Counted from the stretch's first letter, positions 34,729-43,436 are shown. The stretch: 64,000 nt of DNA from Rhizobium mongolense USDA 1844 (GCF_000419765.1 NZ_ATTQ01000003.1:186001-250000); one strand, 5' to 3'. Numbers and translations are program-made. The notes: generated from the sequence alone by a model not told the origin.

Positions 34729-35631
34729 ATGAAAATCGCGCTCGACCCCTTTATGCATCGCCACCTTTCCCTCGAGCAGCTCCCCTCGAAAGTCGCCGAA
34801 CTCGGCTATGAGTGGATCGAACTCAGCCCGCGGGCGGATTTCCTTGAATGGTTCAAGGCGCCGCGTGTTTTCCCATCGCGGGTCAAGGCTTTCAAGAAGG
34901 CGCTTTCAGACGCCAATGTCGGCATCGCGTCTCTTCTGCCCATGTATCGCTGGGCGTCCAACGACGAGGCAGAGCGGCAGGCCGCAGTTAAACACTGGAA
35001 GCGTGCCGTCGAGATCTGCGTCGAACTCGGCGTCGACACGATGAACTCCGAATTCGGTCGGGGACCGCATCCGGACAAGGGCTCCTGCTACTGCTGCCAC
35101 ACCGGATCGATGATCGAGGCATGCGAGGACGCCTGGTGGCGATCGATGGAGGAACTCGTTCCGATCTTCGAACGCGAAGGCATCAACCTCCATGTCGAGC
35201 CGCATCCGGAAGACTGGTGCGAGACGCTGCAGCCGGCCCTCGACATCATCCGGACGGTCAACTCCAAGAACGTCAAGTTCCTCTATTGCGCGCCGCATAC
35301 GTTCTACTTCGGCGACGATACCAAGGCGATGCTGCGCGAGGCGAAGGACGTTCTCGCCCACGTCCACGTCGGCGATACCTTCAATCACAAGGCGTCATCG
35401 GGTCTCCGTTACATCCTGAATCCTCCCGGCACCAATGCCCGCATTCACCAGCATCTGAACATCGGCCAGGGCGAAGTTCCGTGGGATGATTTCTTCGGCA
35501 CCCTGGCCGAAGCGGGCTTTGACGGGATCATGACGGCCTGCGTCTTTGCCTGGGAGGACAAGGCTGACGAATCCGGGCGCTTCATGCGCTCCGAGATGCA
35601 GCGTTACGTGGACAGGTATTGGAAGAAATAG
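34729..35631 (+). CDS. Sugar phosphate isomerase/epimerase (AP-endonuclease-2 TIM barrel), first copy
   Basis: 300 residues. The barrel of the xylose-isomerase-like family is recognisable: KIALDPFMHRHLSLEQLPSK and the metal-site strands INLHVEPHPEDW (Glu) and VLAHVHVGDTFNHKASSG (His/Asp). A Cys/His-rich insert GSCYCCHTGSM near residue 123 is unusual. In transporter operons with Gfo/Idh dehydrogenases these enzymes (IolE, IolI or 3-keto-sugar isomerase types) act on inosose or oxidised sugars. Here the exact reaction is unknown. Confidence 0.8.
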   Translation: MKIALDPFMHRHLSLEQLPSKVAELGYEWIELSPRADFLEWFKAPRVFPSRVKAFKKALSDANVGIASLLPMYRWASNDEAERQAAVKHWKRAVEICVELGVDTMNSEFGRGPHPDKGSCYCCHTGSMIEACEDAWWRSMEELVPIFEREGINLHVEPHPEDWCETLQPALDIIRTVNSKNVKFLYCAPHTFYFGDDTKAMLREAKDVLAHVHVGDTFNHKASSGLRYILNPPGTNARIHQHLNIGQGEVPWDDFFGTLAEAGFDGIMTACVFAWEDKADESGRFMRSEMQRYVDRYWKK

Positions 35632-35762
35632 GACCGTCGGGCTGAAGAAGCCTGCATGAACTAGGGTACGGACACTTCAACAAAAGAGCGACGCAGGCGA
35701 CGGGGTTCCCGCCGCAGGGCGGAGCTTTGCTTAACCGGCACGGTGCCGGAGGAGAAACGAGC

Positions 35763-36935
35763 ATGATAAACGGAGAAAGAACCATAACTCACCCCTTGCG
35801 CTGGGGCATGGTCGGCGGCGGCCGTACTGGCCAGGTGGGCTACAAGCACCGCACGGGCGCACTCAGGGACGGTACTTACCGGCTGCTTGCTGGTGCATTC
35901 GATCTCGATGCAGCGCGCGGACGCGATTTCGGGACCAAGCTGGGAGTGGCCGAAGATCGCTGCTACGCGAACTACAAGGAGCTGATCGTCAAGGAAAGGG
36001 CACGTGAGGATGGGGTCGAGGTCGTCTCGATCGCAACGCCGAACTTCACCCATTTCGAGATCACCAAGGCCTGCCTGGAGGCGGGGCTGCATGTAATCTG
36101 CGAAAAGCCGCTGTTCTTCACCGTCGCTGAATGCGACGAAGTCGCCAGGCTGGCTGAGGAGAAGGGCCTGATCGTCGGTGTGACCTATGGGTTCACCGGC
36201 CATCCGCTGGTGCATCAGATGGCCGCCATGGTCAAAAAAGGCATGCTAGGCGATGTTCGCATCGTCGACCTGCAGTACACCCACGGCTTCAACGCGGGCG
36301 ACGATGTCGGCGCAGGCGAGGCCGTAAAATGGCGCACGAATCCCAAAACCGCAGGCCCCACCTTTGTCTTGGGCGATATCGGCACGCATCTCTACTACCT
36401 GTCAGAAGTCGTGCTGCCGCATATGAAGATCGAAAAGCTGCTTTGCGATCGGAAGGCCTTCATCCCAACGCGCGCGCCACTCGAAGATCACGCGACCGTT
36501 CTGATGCACTATGACAACGGCGCGCGGGGCCGCCTCTGGGTGTCTTCTGTGAACGCGGGCAATATGGGATCACAGCGCTATCGCTTCGTCGGCTCCAAGG
36601 CCTCAATCGAATGGTCCGACGCCCACCCTGACCAACTGATCTATGAAGTTCAGGGCGAACCGAACCGCACCCTGCACCACGGCATGCCCTACCTCGAAGA
36701 GGAAAGCCTTGCCTGCGATCGCATGGGCGCGCTGCACACCGAAGGTCTCGGCGATAGCTGGTCGAACATCTATCTCTGGATCGCACAAGCAATCGATGCA
36801 AAGCGCCGTGGCGACAACTCGTTCCTCAAGAGCCATCACTATCCCGGCATCGAAGCCGGCACGGAAGGCGTGCGCTGGTTGGAGAACTGCGTCCGCTCTG
36901 CCGACGCAGGCTCGGCCTGGGTCGACTTCAAGTGA
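35763..36935 (+). CDS. Gfo/Idh/MocA-family NAD(P)-dependent oxidoreductase
   Basis: 390 residues from the ATG at 35763; GGAGGAGAAACGAGC precedes it. N-terminal Rossmann fold with WGMVGGGRTGQVGYKHRTGA, then CEKPLFFTVAECDEVARLAE (the conserved E-K-P with catalytic Lys) and the C-terminal substrate domain with GDIGTHLYYLSEVV (catalytic Asp and His). It lies between the two TIM-barrel isomerases. The set can oxidise a sugar or cyclitol, isomerise the keto product and feed it on. Substrate not determined. Confidence 0.9.
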   Translation: MINGERTITHPLRWGMVGGGRTGQVGYKHRTGALRDGTYRLLAGAFDLDAARGRDFGTKLGVAEDRCYANYKELIVKERAREDGVEVVSIATPNFTHFEITKACLEAGLHVICEKPLFFTVAECDEVARLAEEKGLIVGVTYGFTGHPLVHQMAAMVKKGMLGDVRIVDLQYTHGFNAGDDVGAGEAVKWRTNPKTAGPTFVLGDIGTHLYYLSEVVLPHMKIEKLLCDRKAFIPTRAPLEDHATVLMHYDNGARGRLWVSSVNAGNMGSQRYRFVGSKASIEWSDAHPDQLIYEVQGEPNRTLHHGMPYLEEESLACDRMGALHTEGLGDSWSNIYLWIAQAIDAKRRGDNSFLKSHHYPGIEAGTEGVRWLENCVRSADAGSAWVDFK

Positions 36936-37015
36936 CCGGACTGGGGGCGCGCTGGATCTCCTCCATCCTCCTCCCAAGCGCGTCCCCAACACCCCTTTTT
37001 TGGAAAGATAAAACG

Positions 37016-37957
37016 ATGAAACTTTCGATCTGCACGGACGTGATGGGCGGTCTCTCCTTCACTGATATGCTCGACAAATGCGTGAAACTCGGTGTCGAGG
37101 GCATCGAGATGACTGGCGGGGGATGGTCGCGCGGACCTCACTTCCGCGCCGACGAGCTCCTGGCCGACAAGGGCCATCTCAAGTCCAAGCTCAAGGAAAT
37201 CGAAGCCCGCGGGTTGGAAATTGCCGCCCTGAATTGCTCGGCCAACCCGCTTGATCCAGGCGATATGGGCAAGCGTCACCGCAATGAAATGGAAGACACC
37301 ATCCGTCTCGCCGGCGAAATCGGCGTGAAGACGATCGTCACCATGTCCGGTCTGCCCGAAGCAGCCCCTGGCGATACGGTTCCGAACTGGCTTGTCTATA
37401 CCAAGAGCTGGCCAAATGAGATGCCGGAGCGCGACCGGTATCAGTGGGAGGACCGGGCTTTTCCGCTGTGGCACGATCTGGTGAAGCTGGCCAAGGAGGC
37501 CGGCGTCGAAAAATACGCGCTCGAAAATTTCTCGGCCATGCTGGTCTGGAATCCCGAGACGCTTTTCCGCCTGCGAAACGAAGTCGGTCCGATGGTCGGC
37601 ATGAACCTCGACCCGTCGCATTTGATGTGGATGGGCGCCGATCCGATCGCTTCCGCCCGCGCGCTGGGCAATGCGATCCACCACTGCCATGGCAAGGACA
37701 CGCGCATCGAGCGTGGTTTGGCCGACGTAAACGGCCTCCTCGAGCTCAAGGAGGTGACAGACGTCGCCAATCGGACCTGGAACTATGTCGCCGTTGGCGC
37801 AGGCCATGATCTGCAGTGGTGGAAGGAGTTCTTCTCCGTCGTTCGCATGGTTGGCTACAACGACTGGGTCAGTCTCGAGATGGAGGACTTCACAATGTCC
37901 ACCGACGCCGGCATCCAGTCCTCCATCGATGCGCTACAGGCTACGATCAGCCGCTGA
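37016..37957 (+). CDS. Sugar phosphate isomerase/epimerase (AP-endonuclease-2 TIM barrel), second copy
   Basis: 313 residues from the ATG at 37016 (a longer frame from 36932 is unlikely). Barrel strand motifs GVEGIEMTGGGWSRGPHF, KYALENFSAMLVW, MNLDPSHLMWMG and HHCHGKDTRIERG supply Glu, Asp and His metal ligands; SLEMEDFT near the end gives the last Glu. It differs from the first copy and may act on the next intermediate. Ends the plus-strand operon and is followed by a terminator. Confidence 0.82.
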   Translation: MKLSICTDVMGGLSFTDMLDKCVKLGVEGIEMTGGGWSRGPHFRADELLADKGHLKSKLKEIEARGLEIAALNCSANPLDPGDMGKRHRNEMEDTIRLAGEIGVKTIVTMSGLPEAAPGDTVPNWLVYTKSWPNEMPERDRYQWEDRAFPLWHDLVKLAKEAGVEKYALENFSAMLVWNPETLFRLRNEVGPMVGMNLDPSHLMWMGADPIASARALGNAIHHCHGKDTRIERGLADVNGLLELKEVTDVANRTWNYVAVGAGHDLQWWKEFFSVVRMVGYNDWVSLEMEDFTMSTDAGIQSSIDALQATISR

Positions 37958-37960
37958 CTT

Positions 37961-37993
37961 TGGCCCGGGCTGCTGACGCGGCCCGGCCATTTT
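37961..37993 (+). terminator. Rho-independent terminator of the 31756-37957 operon
   Basis: TGGCCCGGGC at 37961-37970 pairs with GCCCGGCCA at 37981-37989 (nine pairs, one bulged C), loop of ten bases, then TTTT. It begins three bases after the stop codon region. Confidence 0.65.
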
Positions 37994-38004
37994 GTGAGGA
38001 CCAG

Positions 38005-38578
38005 ATGAGCCCGATCAAAGACACCAGGGTGAACGCCGATCCTGCGGATCGCGGCTTCGATCGCCTCAGCGACGACCGGGTGCCCGGATGAGGTGAATGG
38101 CCCTAGACCACGACCGGGCACCCGGTCGCCAGTGCGGCGGCCGTATCGCCGCCGGCGGTTGAAGAAAGCGAGGAGGAAATTGGAAGCACCGAATACGGCG
38201 ACCGGGCCGATCGGCCGCTGAATGAGACGGATCTCCGGACGCGCCTGTGGCTGACGCTCGGGCAGGGCGGCGTCGAAACGGCAGACCAGACAAGCGCTTG
38301 TTCGACATGATCGGCAAAGAGCCGGAGTTGACCGGTTGTTCGTCCGCGCTCGCCCTGCAGGCGCGCTACGGAAGACCGGTCTCCTGCGTACCGATTTCGG
38401 TGACTGCGTCCGTTCGGCTTTCGATCTCGTCTGCGATAGCAAGCAAGAATGCAGCGCGTTCCGATCGGGCCGATTAGCCATAGCTCACGGACCACGGTGG
38501 CTGCGAAGCAAACAGGTCGGTTCCCTCCACCCATTCGCCGGCGATCAGATGCCTACCCTTCGGATTGAATGTCATCAT
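38005..38578 (-). pseudogene. hypS: NADP-dependent alpha-ketoglutarate semialdehyde dehydrogenase, decayed N-terminal third
   Basis: From the ATG at 38578 the frame reads MMTFNPKGRHLIAGEWVEG, then shifts and shows ERAAFLLAIADEIESRTDAV and TEIGTQETGLP before an in-frame TAG. Other frames continue with ARLQGERGRTTGQLRLFADH, RPEIRLIQRPIGPVAVFGAS and GGDTAAALATGCPVVV, then AEAIEAAIRRIGVHPGVF. These are consecutive blocks of the HypS/KGSADH class (about 500 residues). At least three frameshifts and a stop occur, and the catalytic Cys/Glu two-thirds is absent. It follows hypD-like in the same direction. Symbol by synteny. Confidence 0.75.
38073..38128. repeat. 15-bp inverted repeat inside the aldehyde dehydrogenase pseudogene
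   Basis: CGACCGGGTGCCCGG at 38073-38087 is the exact reverse complement of CCGGGCACCCGGTCG at 38114-38128, with 26 bases between. It lies where the dehydrogenase sequence breaks, so it may be an inverted duplication made during decay rather than a regulatory stem. Confidence 0.6.
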
Positions 38579-38684
38579 CGGCTCTCCCACTGCGAGGTCG
38601 AGCTTGGCTGGATCGTATCTGGACTGGCGCGGCAAGTCTTGGCCTCGAAAAGCCGCTGTTGCGAATGCCGTCGCCGCTGATTGC

Positions 38685-38712
38685 GGTGCCCGGATCAAAT
38701 ATTCCGGGCACC
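38685..38712. repeat. Strong hairpin between hypD-like gene and dehydrogenase pseudogene
   Basis: GGTGCCCGGA at 38685-38694 pairs perfectly with TCCGGGCACC at 38703-38712, eight-base loop. No T run follows on either strand. It may act as a transcript-end stabiliser for the hypD-like message. Confidence 0.6.
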
Positions 38713-38745
38713 ACCATCTTCGTAACTGGTCGCGACGAGTCGCGT

Positions 38746-39708
38746 TCAGGCCTTGTATTTTTCCACGGCGCCCTTCAGCCTGCTCCATTCGGCATACCAG
38801 GTGTTGAAGAGCTTGAGCTGTGCCTCGACGTAGCCACGCTGGCTGTCGGTCAGCACGTCCGTTTCGTTGAAGTGGAGCGTATATTCCTTGTCGCCCTTCA
38901 GCACCATCATGTGTTTGAAGTACAGCACCAGATCCGGACCTTCGTCGAAGGAGGAGAGGACGCCGAGCGCCTGCTCCAGCTCCAGCGCCCGCTGGCGGGC
39001 ATCTGCATCGCCGGCAGCCGCTGCCTGAGAGAGGTTGCAAAGGTGGATGACTTCCTTCGGCAGCACATTGCCGATGCCGGTGATGGCGCCGGTGGCGCCG
39101 CAATTGACGAAGCCGTGAAAGACGGCCGTGTCGACGCCGATCATCAGCGAGACGTCGTCATCGCGACTGGTGATGTTTTCGGCGGCGTAGCGCATATCGG
39201 CGGCACCACCGAACTCCTTGAAGCCGACCAGATTGGGATGCTCGGCGCGCAATGCAAAGAAGAGGTCGGCACGCGTCGCAAAGCCGTAATAGGGGCTGTT
39301 GTAGATGACTGCCGGAAGATCGGGCGCGGCCGACAGGATCGCCTTGAAATGCCCCTTCTGGGCAGCAATGACCGAACCGCGCGAGAGAACGCGCGGAATG
39401 ACCATCAGGCCTTGAGCGCCGATCTTCTGCGCGTGCGCCGCATGGGCGACGGCGCAAGCCGTGTTGACGGCACCGGTGCCGACGATGACCGGCACGCCGG
39501 CCTTGACCAGGCGCTCCACGCCTTCCATGCGCTGGGCGTCCGTCAAAAGGGGCCAGTCGCCCATCGAACCGCAATAGACGACGGCCGACATGCCGCCAGC
39601 GATCAGTTCCTTGCCCTTGCGGACAAGCGCGTCGAAGTCCGGGGTGCGGTCTTGATTGCAAGGGGTCATCAGCGCCGGGATGACGCCGGAAAAAATCTTG
39701 GCCTTCAT
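38746..39708 (-). CDS. hypD: DHDPS-family deaminase/dehydratase, probable 1-pyrroline-4-hydroxy-2-carboxylate deaminase
   Basis: 320 residues. The class I aldolase fold of the DapA family is clear: GMSAVVYCGSMGDWPLLTDA, VIYNSPYYGFATRADLFFAL (Tyr of the proton relay) and NLVGFKEFGG with the Schiff-base lysine. The closest family I recall is the rhizobial HypD enzyme, which turns pyrroline-4-hydroxy-2-carboxylate into alpha-ketoglutarate semialdehyde. The flanking HypS-type remnant and FCD-GntR gene fit a hydroxyproline pathway. No hydroxyproline epimerase or D-hydroxyproline dehydrogenase is in the window, so flux here is uncertain. Confidence 0.75.
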   Translation of the reverse strand: MKAKIFSGVIPALMTPCNQDRTPDFDALVRKGKELIAGGMSAVVYCGSMGDWPLLTDAQRMEGVERLVKAGVPVIVGTGAVNTACAVAHAAHAQKIGAQGLMVIPRVLSRGSVIAAQKGHFKAILSAAPDLPAVIYNSPYYGFATRADLFFALRAEHPNLVGFKEFGGAADMRYAAENITSRDDDVSLMIGVDTAVFHGFVNCGATGAITGIGNVLPKEVIHLCNLSQAAAAGDADARQRALELEQALGVLSSFDEGPDLVLYFKHMMVLKGDKEYTLHFNETDVLTDSQRGYVEAQLKLFNTWYAEWSRLKGAVEKYKA

Positions 39709-39788
39709 GGTTGCTCCAATGACTGAATGTCGTGCGGGAAATGGCTAGTCGTTCCCGGCGAGGAGTGTCATAGCACGTTGTATTTTAT

Positions 39789-39798
39789 TTGTCGACAA
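39789..39798. promoter_or_regulatory. GntR (FCD) operator-like palindrome upstream of hypD-like gene
   Basis: TTGTCGACAA is a perfect 10-bp palindrome of the TNGT-N-ACNA type used by FCD-subfamily GntR regulators. It is 80 bases upstream of the hypD-like start and just beyond the stop of the regulator gene, so HypR-type control of an internal hypD promoter is plausible. Confidence 0.5.
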
Positions 39799-39811
39799 GA
39801 AGTCAGCAATG

Positions 39812-40543
39812 TCAGAGTTTCATGTCAAGCCGCTCATTTCTGGAAAAGAACGTCTGAATCTGCCGGACGATTTGTTCGGCGTGCTCCTTGGCCAGCCTGT
39901 CGGCCGCCTCGATATCCCGTGCCTCGATCGCGGCGATCATGTCCTCGTGCTCATCCACGAACTGCTGCGGCAGCCGGTCGCCATAGGATTGATAATAGAG
40001 CCGCAGGATGCGCCGCCCCTCAGAGAGCAGCCGGTTAAAGAGACTGATGAAATAGGGGTTTCGCCCGGCCTCGGCGATCGCCGAATGCAACGCCGCGTTG
40101 GTGGCAATCATTGCCAGTGCATCCTGGGCTTCCACGGCAGCGGCAAAACGCGCCTGGTGGGCACGGATGACTGGAAGGTCCTCCGCACGGTGATACTGCG
40201 CCGCAAGCCGCGTCGTAACCCGGTACATCAGCACAAGCGCATCGAAGAAGGTGTGTAGATTGAGGAAATCGATATTCGATACCATGGTGGACCGGTTGGG
40301 CAGGGTGTCGATCAACCCCTCGCCCGCGAGGCGCACCAGGGCCTCCCTGATCGGCGTGCGCGACATCCCGAACCGCTCGGCGAGCTGCACTTCGTCGATA
40401 GGACTGCCGGGCGGCAATACGAGGTCGAGAATCTCGTCGCGCAGCAGCTCATAGACCATTTTCACGCCGGAGCCGCGTTTGCGCTCGGGAACGGAGGTGG
40501 AGACGACGTCGTCCATGACGGGATCCTTGTTGCTTTCATCCAT
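39812..40543 (-). CDS. hypR: GntR-family regulator, FCD (FadR) subfamily
   Basis: 243 residues. Winged helix with VYELLRDEILDLVLPPGSPI, DEVQLAERFGMSRTPIREAL, then a helical FCD effector domain whose metal-binding positions show as D-ALVLMYRVTTR, NAALHSAIAEAG (His) and EDEHEDMIAAIEARD-like His/Asp (DEHEDMIAAI). It is upstream of and in the same direction as hypD-like. The name HypR follows from that arrangement, as in the Sinorhizobium hyp locus. Confidence 0.8.
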   Translation of the reverse strand: MDESNKDPVMDDVVSTSVPERKRGSGVKMVYELLRDEILDLVLPPGSPIDEVQLAERFGMSRTPIREALVRLAGEGLIDTLPNRSTMVSNIDFLNLHTFFDALVLMYRVTTRLAAQYHRAEDLPVIRAHQARFAAAVEAQDALAMIATNAALHSAIAEAGRNPYFISLFNRLLSEGRRILRLYYQSYGDRLPQQFVDEHEDMIAAIEARDIEAADRLAKEHAEQIVRQIQTFFSRNERLDMKL

Positions 40544-40583
40544 AGGGCTTCAACCTCAGGTGCGTTGCAAACGTCAAGGGCAG

Positions 40584-40607
40584 CTTTGTACGCAAGCAAA
40601 TACAAAG
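40584..40607. promoter_or_regulatory. Inverted repeat upstream of the hypR-like gene
   Basis: CTTTGTA at 40584-40590 and TACAAAG at 40601-40607 are exact inverted arms around ten bases, 41 bases before the regulator start. Possible autoregulatory site; spacing is wider than a usual FCD-GntR operator. Confidence 0.35.
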
Positions 40608-41146
40608 ACCGCGATGTCCGCTTGCGATGCAAGAACGGATATTGCACAAAATGTGCGATGGGCCTTCATAAGTCGCAAAAATCAAAAGGGCCTTCGTCGC
40701 AGCAGCACTGGTTTCGCCGGCATGGGAGTTCCGGAAATGCGAGCAAACGGAAGCGGGCTTCGGTCACCCGAAGCAATTGAGCGCCAGACCGTTCCCGCGC
40801 CTCAAGCGTGAAAACGCGGGCGCTCACCAACGTTATCCACGCGATCCCTCGACCGCAGGACCCGTTACGAGGTCCGACCAGACTGCAGACTATATTTGCG
40901 ATTCCTGGCCGTGTGACCGGCAGCCAGGGAAACCTCCCCTGACGCGATCCGCCGCCGCGCTCAGATATGACCGTCCTTATCTGTCCTGGACATCGACAAC
41001 ATTCTTCTCGATTCCGTTCAGCACAATGGCGGGCGGCTTTATCTATCTCGATCCGCAAGCACGGGCATGAGCTCCCTGTCCGCCGGTGCGATCATCCAAG
41101 GACGTTAGTGCCATACGACGGAGGGCTACCTCTTCGCCGCTAGCGT
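40608..41146. other. Intergenic region without a supported gene
   Basis: About 540 bases. Open frames on both strands (for example a 130-codon minus frame at 40666-41058 rich in Arg and Cys) have no conserved motifs or ribosome sites, and I regard them as chance. A small inverted repeat, GCACA-AAA-TGTGC, is at 40644-40656. Confidence 0.4.
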
Positions 41147-41389
41147 TTATTCTTCAACAAGAGACCTAGGGTATTCGGGGGCCGGCGGCGCGCAAACCTC
41201 ATCGAGCCTCGCCACGATGTCATCCGGCGACCTCATGCCAGAACCGACGAGGGCAATGGCCTGTATCAGCGCGGCCTGGCCGTGTTCACTCTTGACATCG
41301 ACATGATTTCTCTCTGACCAACGGCCGACCGCGGACGTTACGAGTTCATTCTGATCATCGGTAAAGAGATGTGTTTCGAAAAGAGACAT
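41147..41389 (-). CDS. Small hypothetical protein (80 residues)
   Basis: Start ATG at 41389 with AGGAGAG six bases upstream. The sequence MSLFETHLFTDDQNELVTSA, then GRWSERNHVDVKSEHGQAAL and a Pro-rich end, is amphipathic, soluble and of normal composition, and reads like a rhizobial small protein of unknown function. No family can be named. It stands alone between two featureless stretches. Confidence 0.55.
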   Translation of the reverse strand: MSLFETHLFTDDQNELVTSAVGRWSERNHVDVKSEHGQAALIQAIALVGSGMRSPDDIVARLDEVCAPPAPEYPRSLVEE

Positions 41390-41904
41390 GCCAGCTCTCC
41401 TGTTTCAGGCAAGAGCAGATCGTCTCTCAAGCGGCCCAGGTACCCGTTGAATTATCGGGCCGATAAACCACAGTACGCTTAGACGCCCCATAAGGCAAAC
41501 GAAGCCAGCCGAAAGTCAACCGGGCTGCCGAACGGCTCGGGGGCCGCGAACTCGACAATCAATCAAGCTATGGGCGAGGCCTGCGAACTTGAATATCTCA
41601 GACCTGGTCTCTGCCCAGGCCGCTTCGCAGAAAGAGCATGCCGGCCTCCATCGGAAGGGCTGAAACTCAATCTGAGATCAGCCGGAGGTTGAAGTTCAGG
41701 AGCACACCGCTGAGGAAACGGATTTGGGCAAGGGCGGGATGCGAATAGACCTTTCACGAATTGGCGGTAACTAGAGACGTAGTGACCCGGAGCCGAGTTC
41801 AGCCGCGGTTTCGCCGGAGCCGAAAAGAACGAATGCCGCCGACTTGACATCAGCGCCTGTCTAAACACATAGCCTCCGCCAGTGAATTTAAGGGATTTTC
41901 TGTC
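41390..41904. other. Intergenic region without a supported gene
   Basis: 515 bases upstream of the GNAT gene. A 284-codon minus-strand frame covers it and continues under the GNAT gene, but it looks like a shadow of that gene extended by chance. No repeats or clear regulatory palindromes were seen. Confidence 0.4.
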
Positions 41905-42381
41905 GTGTTGACCATACGTGAGGCTGTCCGTGAAGATGCGGCGACGCTTTTGGGTTTCATTCGCGAACTGGCGATCTATGAAAAAGCTGAGCACGAAGTC
42001 GCCGCTACCATTCAGAAGATCGAAGAGTCGATTTTCGGCACGAATTCTGTGAGTAGCGCATTGATCTGCGAACAGGATAGCCGGCCGGTCGGCATGGCTG
42101 TCTGGTTCTTCAATTACTCGACCTGGCAGGCAAAAAACGGGCTCTATCTCGAAGACCTTTATGTGACGCCAGCGGCGCGCGGACTGGGCGCGGGCAAGGC
42201 CCTGCTCAAACGACTGGCTGAAATCGCTCTCGAAACTGGCTGTGGTCGGTTTGAATGGAGCGTACTCGACTGGAACGAGCCAGCGATCCGCCTCTATGAA
42301 GCAATCGGCGCTGAACCCATGAACGAATGGATCCGTTATCGTTTGTCTGGGGAGGCGCTCAAGAGTTTCGCGGCAGGCTAG
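41905..42381 (+). CDS. GNAT-family N-acetyltransferase (diamine/amino-acid acetyltransferase-like)
   Basis: 158 residues from a GTG at 41905, with AAGGGA nine bases upstream. The acetyl-CoA loop is LEDLYVTPAARGLGAGKALL (R/Q-x-x-G-x-G/A type) near residue 92, followed by the conserved WSVLDWNEPAIRLYEAIGA block. This layout matches spermidine/diamine acetyltransferase-like GNATs (SAT1/SpeG-like, thialysine acetyltransferase). Stands alone; substrate unknown. Confidence 0.85.
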   Translation: MLTIREAVREDAATLLGFIRELAIYEKAEHEVAATIQKIEESIFGTNSVSSALICEQDSRPVGMAVWFFNYSTWQAKNGLYLEDLYVTPAARGLGAGKALLKRLAEIALETGCGRFEWSVLDWNEPAIRLYEAIGAEPMNEWIRYRLSGEALKSFAAG

Positions 42382-42525
42382 GGAAAAGGAAGCCTTTGGA
42401 TCTAGGGCATGTCGCACTTGAAAATCGAATGTGCCGTCCTTCGCTTGCGAATGTCGACCCCGAGAGAGCGGAATGACGTGCGGTCGCTCCCGGATCGAAA
42501 TTCGGACTGATTGGCGGCATCGCGT

Positions 42526-43377
42526 TCATGCCGCCGCATGCCATCCTTCGCGGATATGGCGGTAGCCTTCGCGATAGACCGCTTCCGGTGTCTCGAAAAA
42601 GTCGCGCCAGACCTTTGTCGCGGCGGCAAGGTCCTTGAGCCCCCGGCCGAAGGCTTCGATTGTCAGCCAGCCGTCGTAACCACTCGCGCGTAGCGCCTTG
42701 AACGTCTCCGCCCAGGGAATGTTGCCGCGCCCCGGTACGCCGCGGTCGTTTTCCGAAATGTGGACATGGACGATGCGGTCCCTGTTTCGCGTGAAGGCGC
42801 CGATGGGATCGGCCTCCTCGATATTGCTGTGGAACGTGTCGTACATAGCGCGGATATTTGGATGCCCGACCGCGTCGACATGGGCCGCAAGGGCGTCCAT
42901 TGTGTTGAATAGGTAACATTCAAAGCGGTTCAGCGCCTCGAGCCCGATTGTGACCCCGCGCTTTGCTGCATGATCGCCGATCGCGCGTTGCGAGGAGATC
43001 GAGCGCTTGAGTTCCGCCGCGCTCGGCCCGCTTCCGGAAAATTGGCCGAGCGTCGAATGCAGCGGCCCGCTCAGCATCTTGGCACCGAGTGCATCGCTGC
43101 AGTCGATTGCCCATTTCATATAGTCGATCCCGCGTCTGCGGGTCGTGGCGTCGAGAGCGATCAGGTTCATCGAGGGGTCGCCCATGGCGGAAACGGCGGT
43201 CCGTTCCAGGCCGATCCGGTCGAGCAGGGCCCCCAGCCGACGGTAGTCGTCGGGCGTCCCCGAAAAGATCGGAATCTCGACGCCATCAAACCCGGTGTCC
43301 TTGATGTCGCGCAACAGTCCCTCGTGCTTCCTGCCGACACTCGTCGTCCACAGGAACATGCACATGCCGATCTTCAT
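42526..43377 (-). CDS. D-tagatose/D-psicose 3-epimerase-like TIM-barrel epimerase
   Basis: 283 residues. Metal ligands of the ketose 3-epimerase family can be placed: LEALNRFECYLFNTM (Glu near 145), MYDTFHSNIEE (Asp near 178), VHVHISENDRGVPGRGNIPW (His near 205) and TIEAFGRG (Glu near 240). These enzymes epimerise free ketoses at C3. It diverges from the similar gene at 43705, and the intergenic region has a TGGTNNNACCA palindrome. Same domain family as the three other TIM-barrel isomerases in this window. Confidence 0.82.
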   Translation of the reverse strand: MKIGMCMFLWTTSVGRKHEGLLRDIKDTGFDGVEIPIFSGTPDDYRRLGALLDRIGLERTAVSAMGDPSMNLIALDATTRRRGIDYMKWAIDCSDALGAKMLSGPLHSTLGQFSGSGPSAAELKRSISSQRAIGDHAAKRGVTIGLEALNRFECYLFNTMDALAAHVDAVGHPNIRAMYDTFHSNIEEADPIGAFTRNRDRIVHVHISENDRGVPGRGNIPWAETFKALRASGYDGWLTIEAFGRGLKDLAAATKVWRDFFETPEAVYREGYRHIREGWHAAA

Positions 43378-43425
43378 GTCTCATCCCTCCGGGCCATTCG
43401 GCCGCTGCGTGTTTCCACCGCAATC

Positions 43426-43436
43426 TGGTCGTACCA
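43426..43436. promoter_or_regulatory. FadR/GntR-type operator TGGTCGTACCA
   Basis: An exact match to the TGGTNNNACCA palindrome of GntR/FadR-type regulators, between the divergent epimerase genes. It extends as ATCTGG-TCG-TACCAAAA and shares this context with the copy at 53455. The GntR gene at 45824 in the downstream operon is the probable ligand. Confidence 0.6.

Noticed and set aside
40666..41058. 130-codon minus-strand frame in the gap after the hypR-like gene
   Set aside because: Arg/Cys-rich composition, no ribosome site, no motif. Kept only as part of a featureless gap.
41563..42417. 284-codon minus-strand open frame over the GNAT gene and its upstream region
   Set aside because: It is antisense to a clear acetyltransferase, has no ribosome site and no recognisable motif; it looks like a codon-usage shadow extended by chance.
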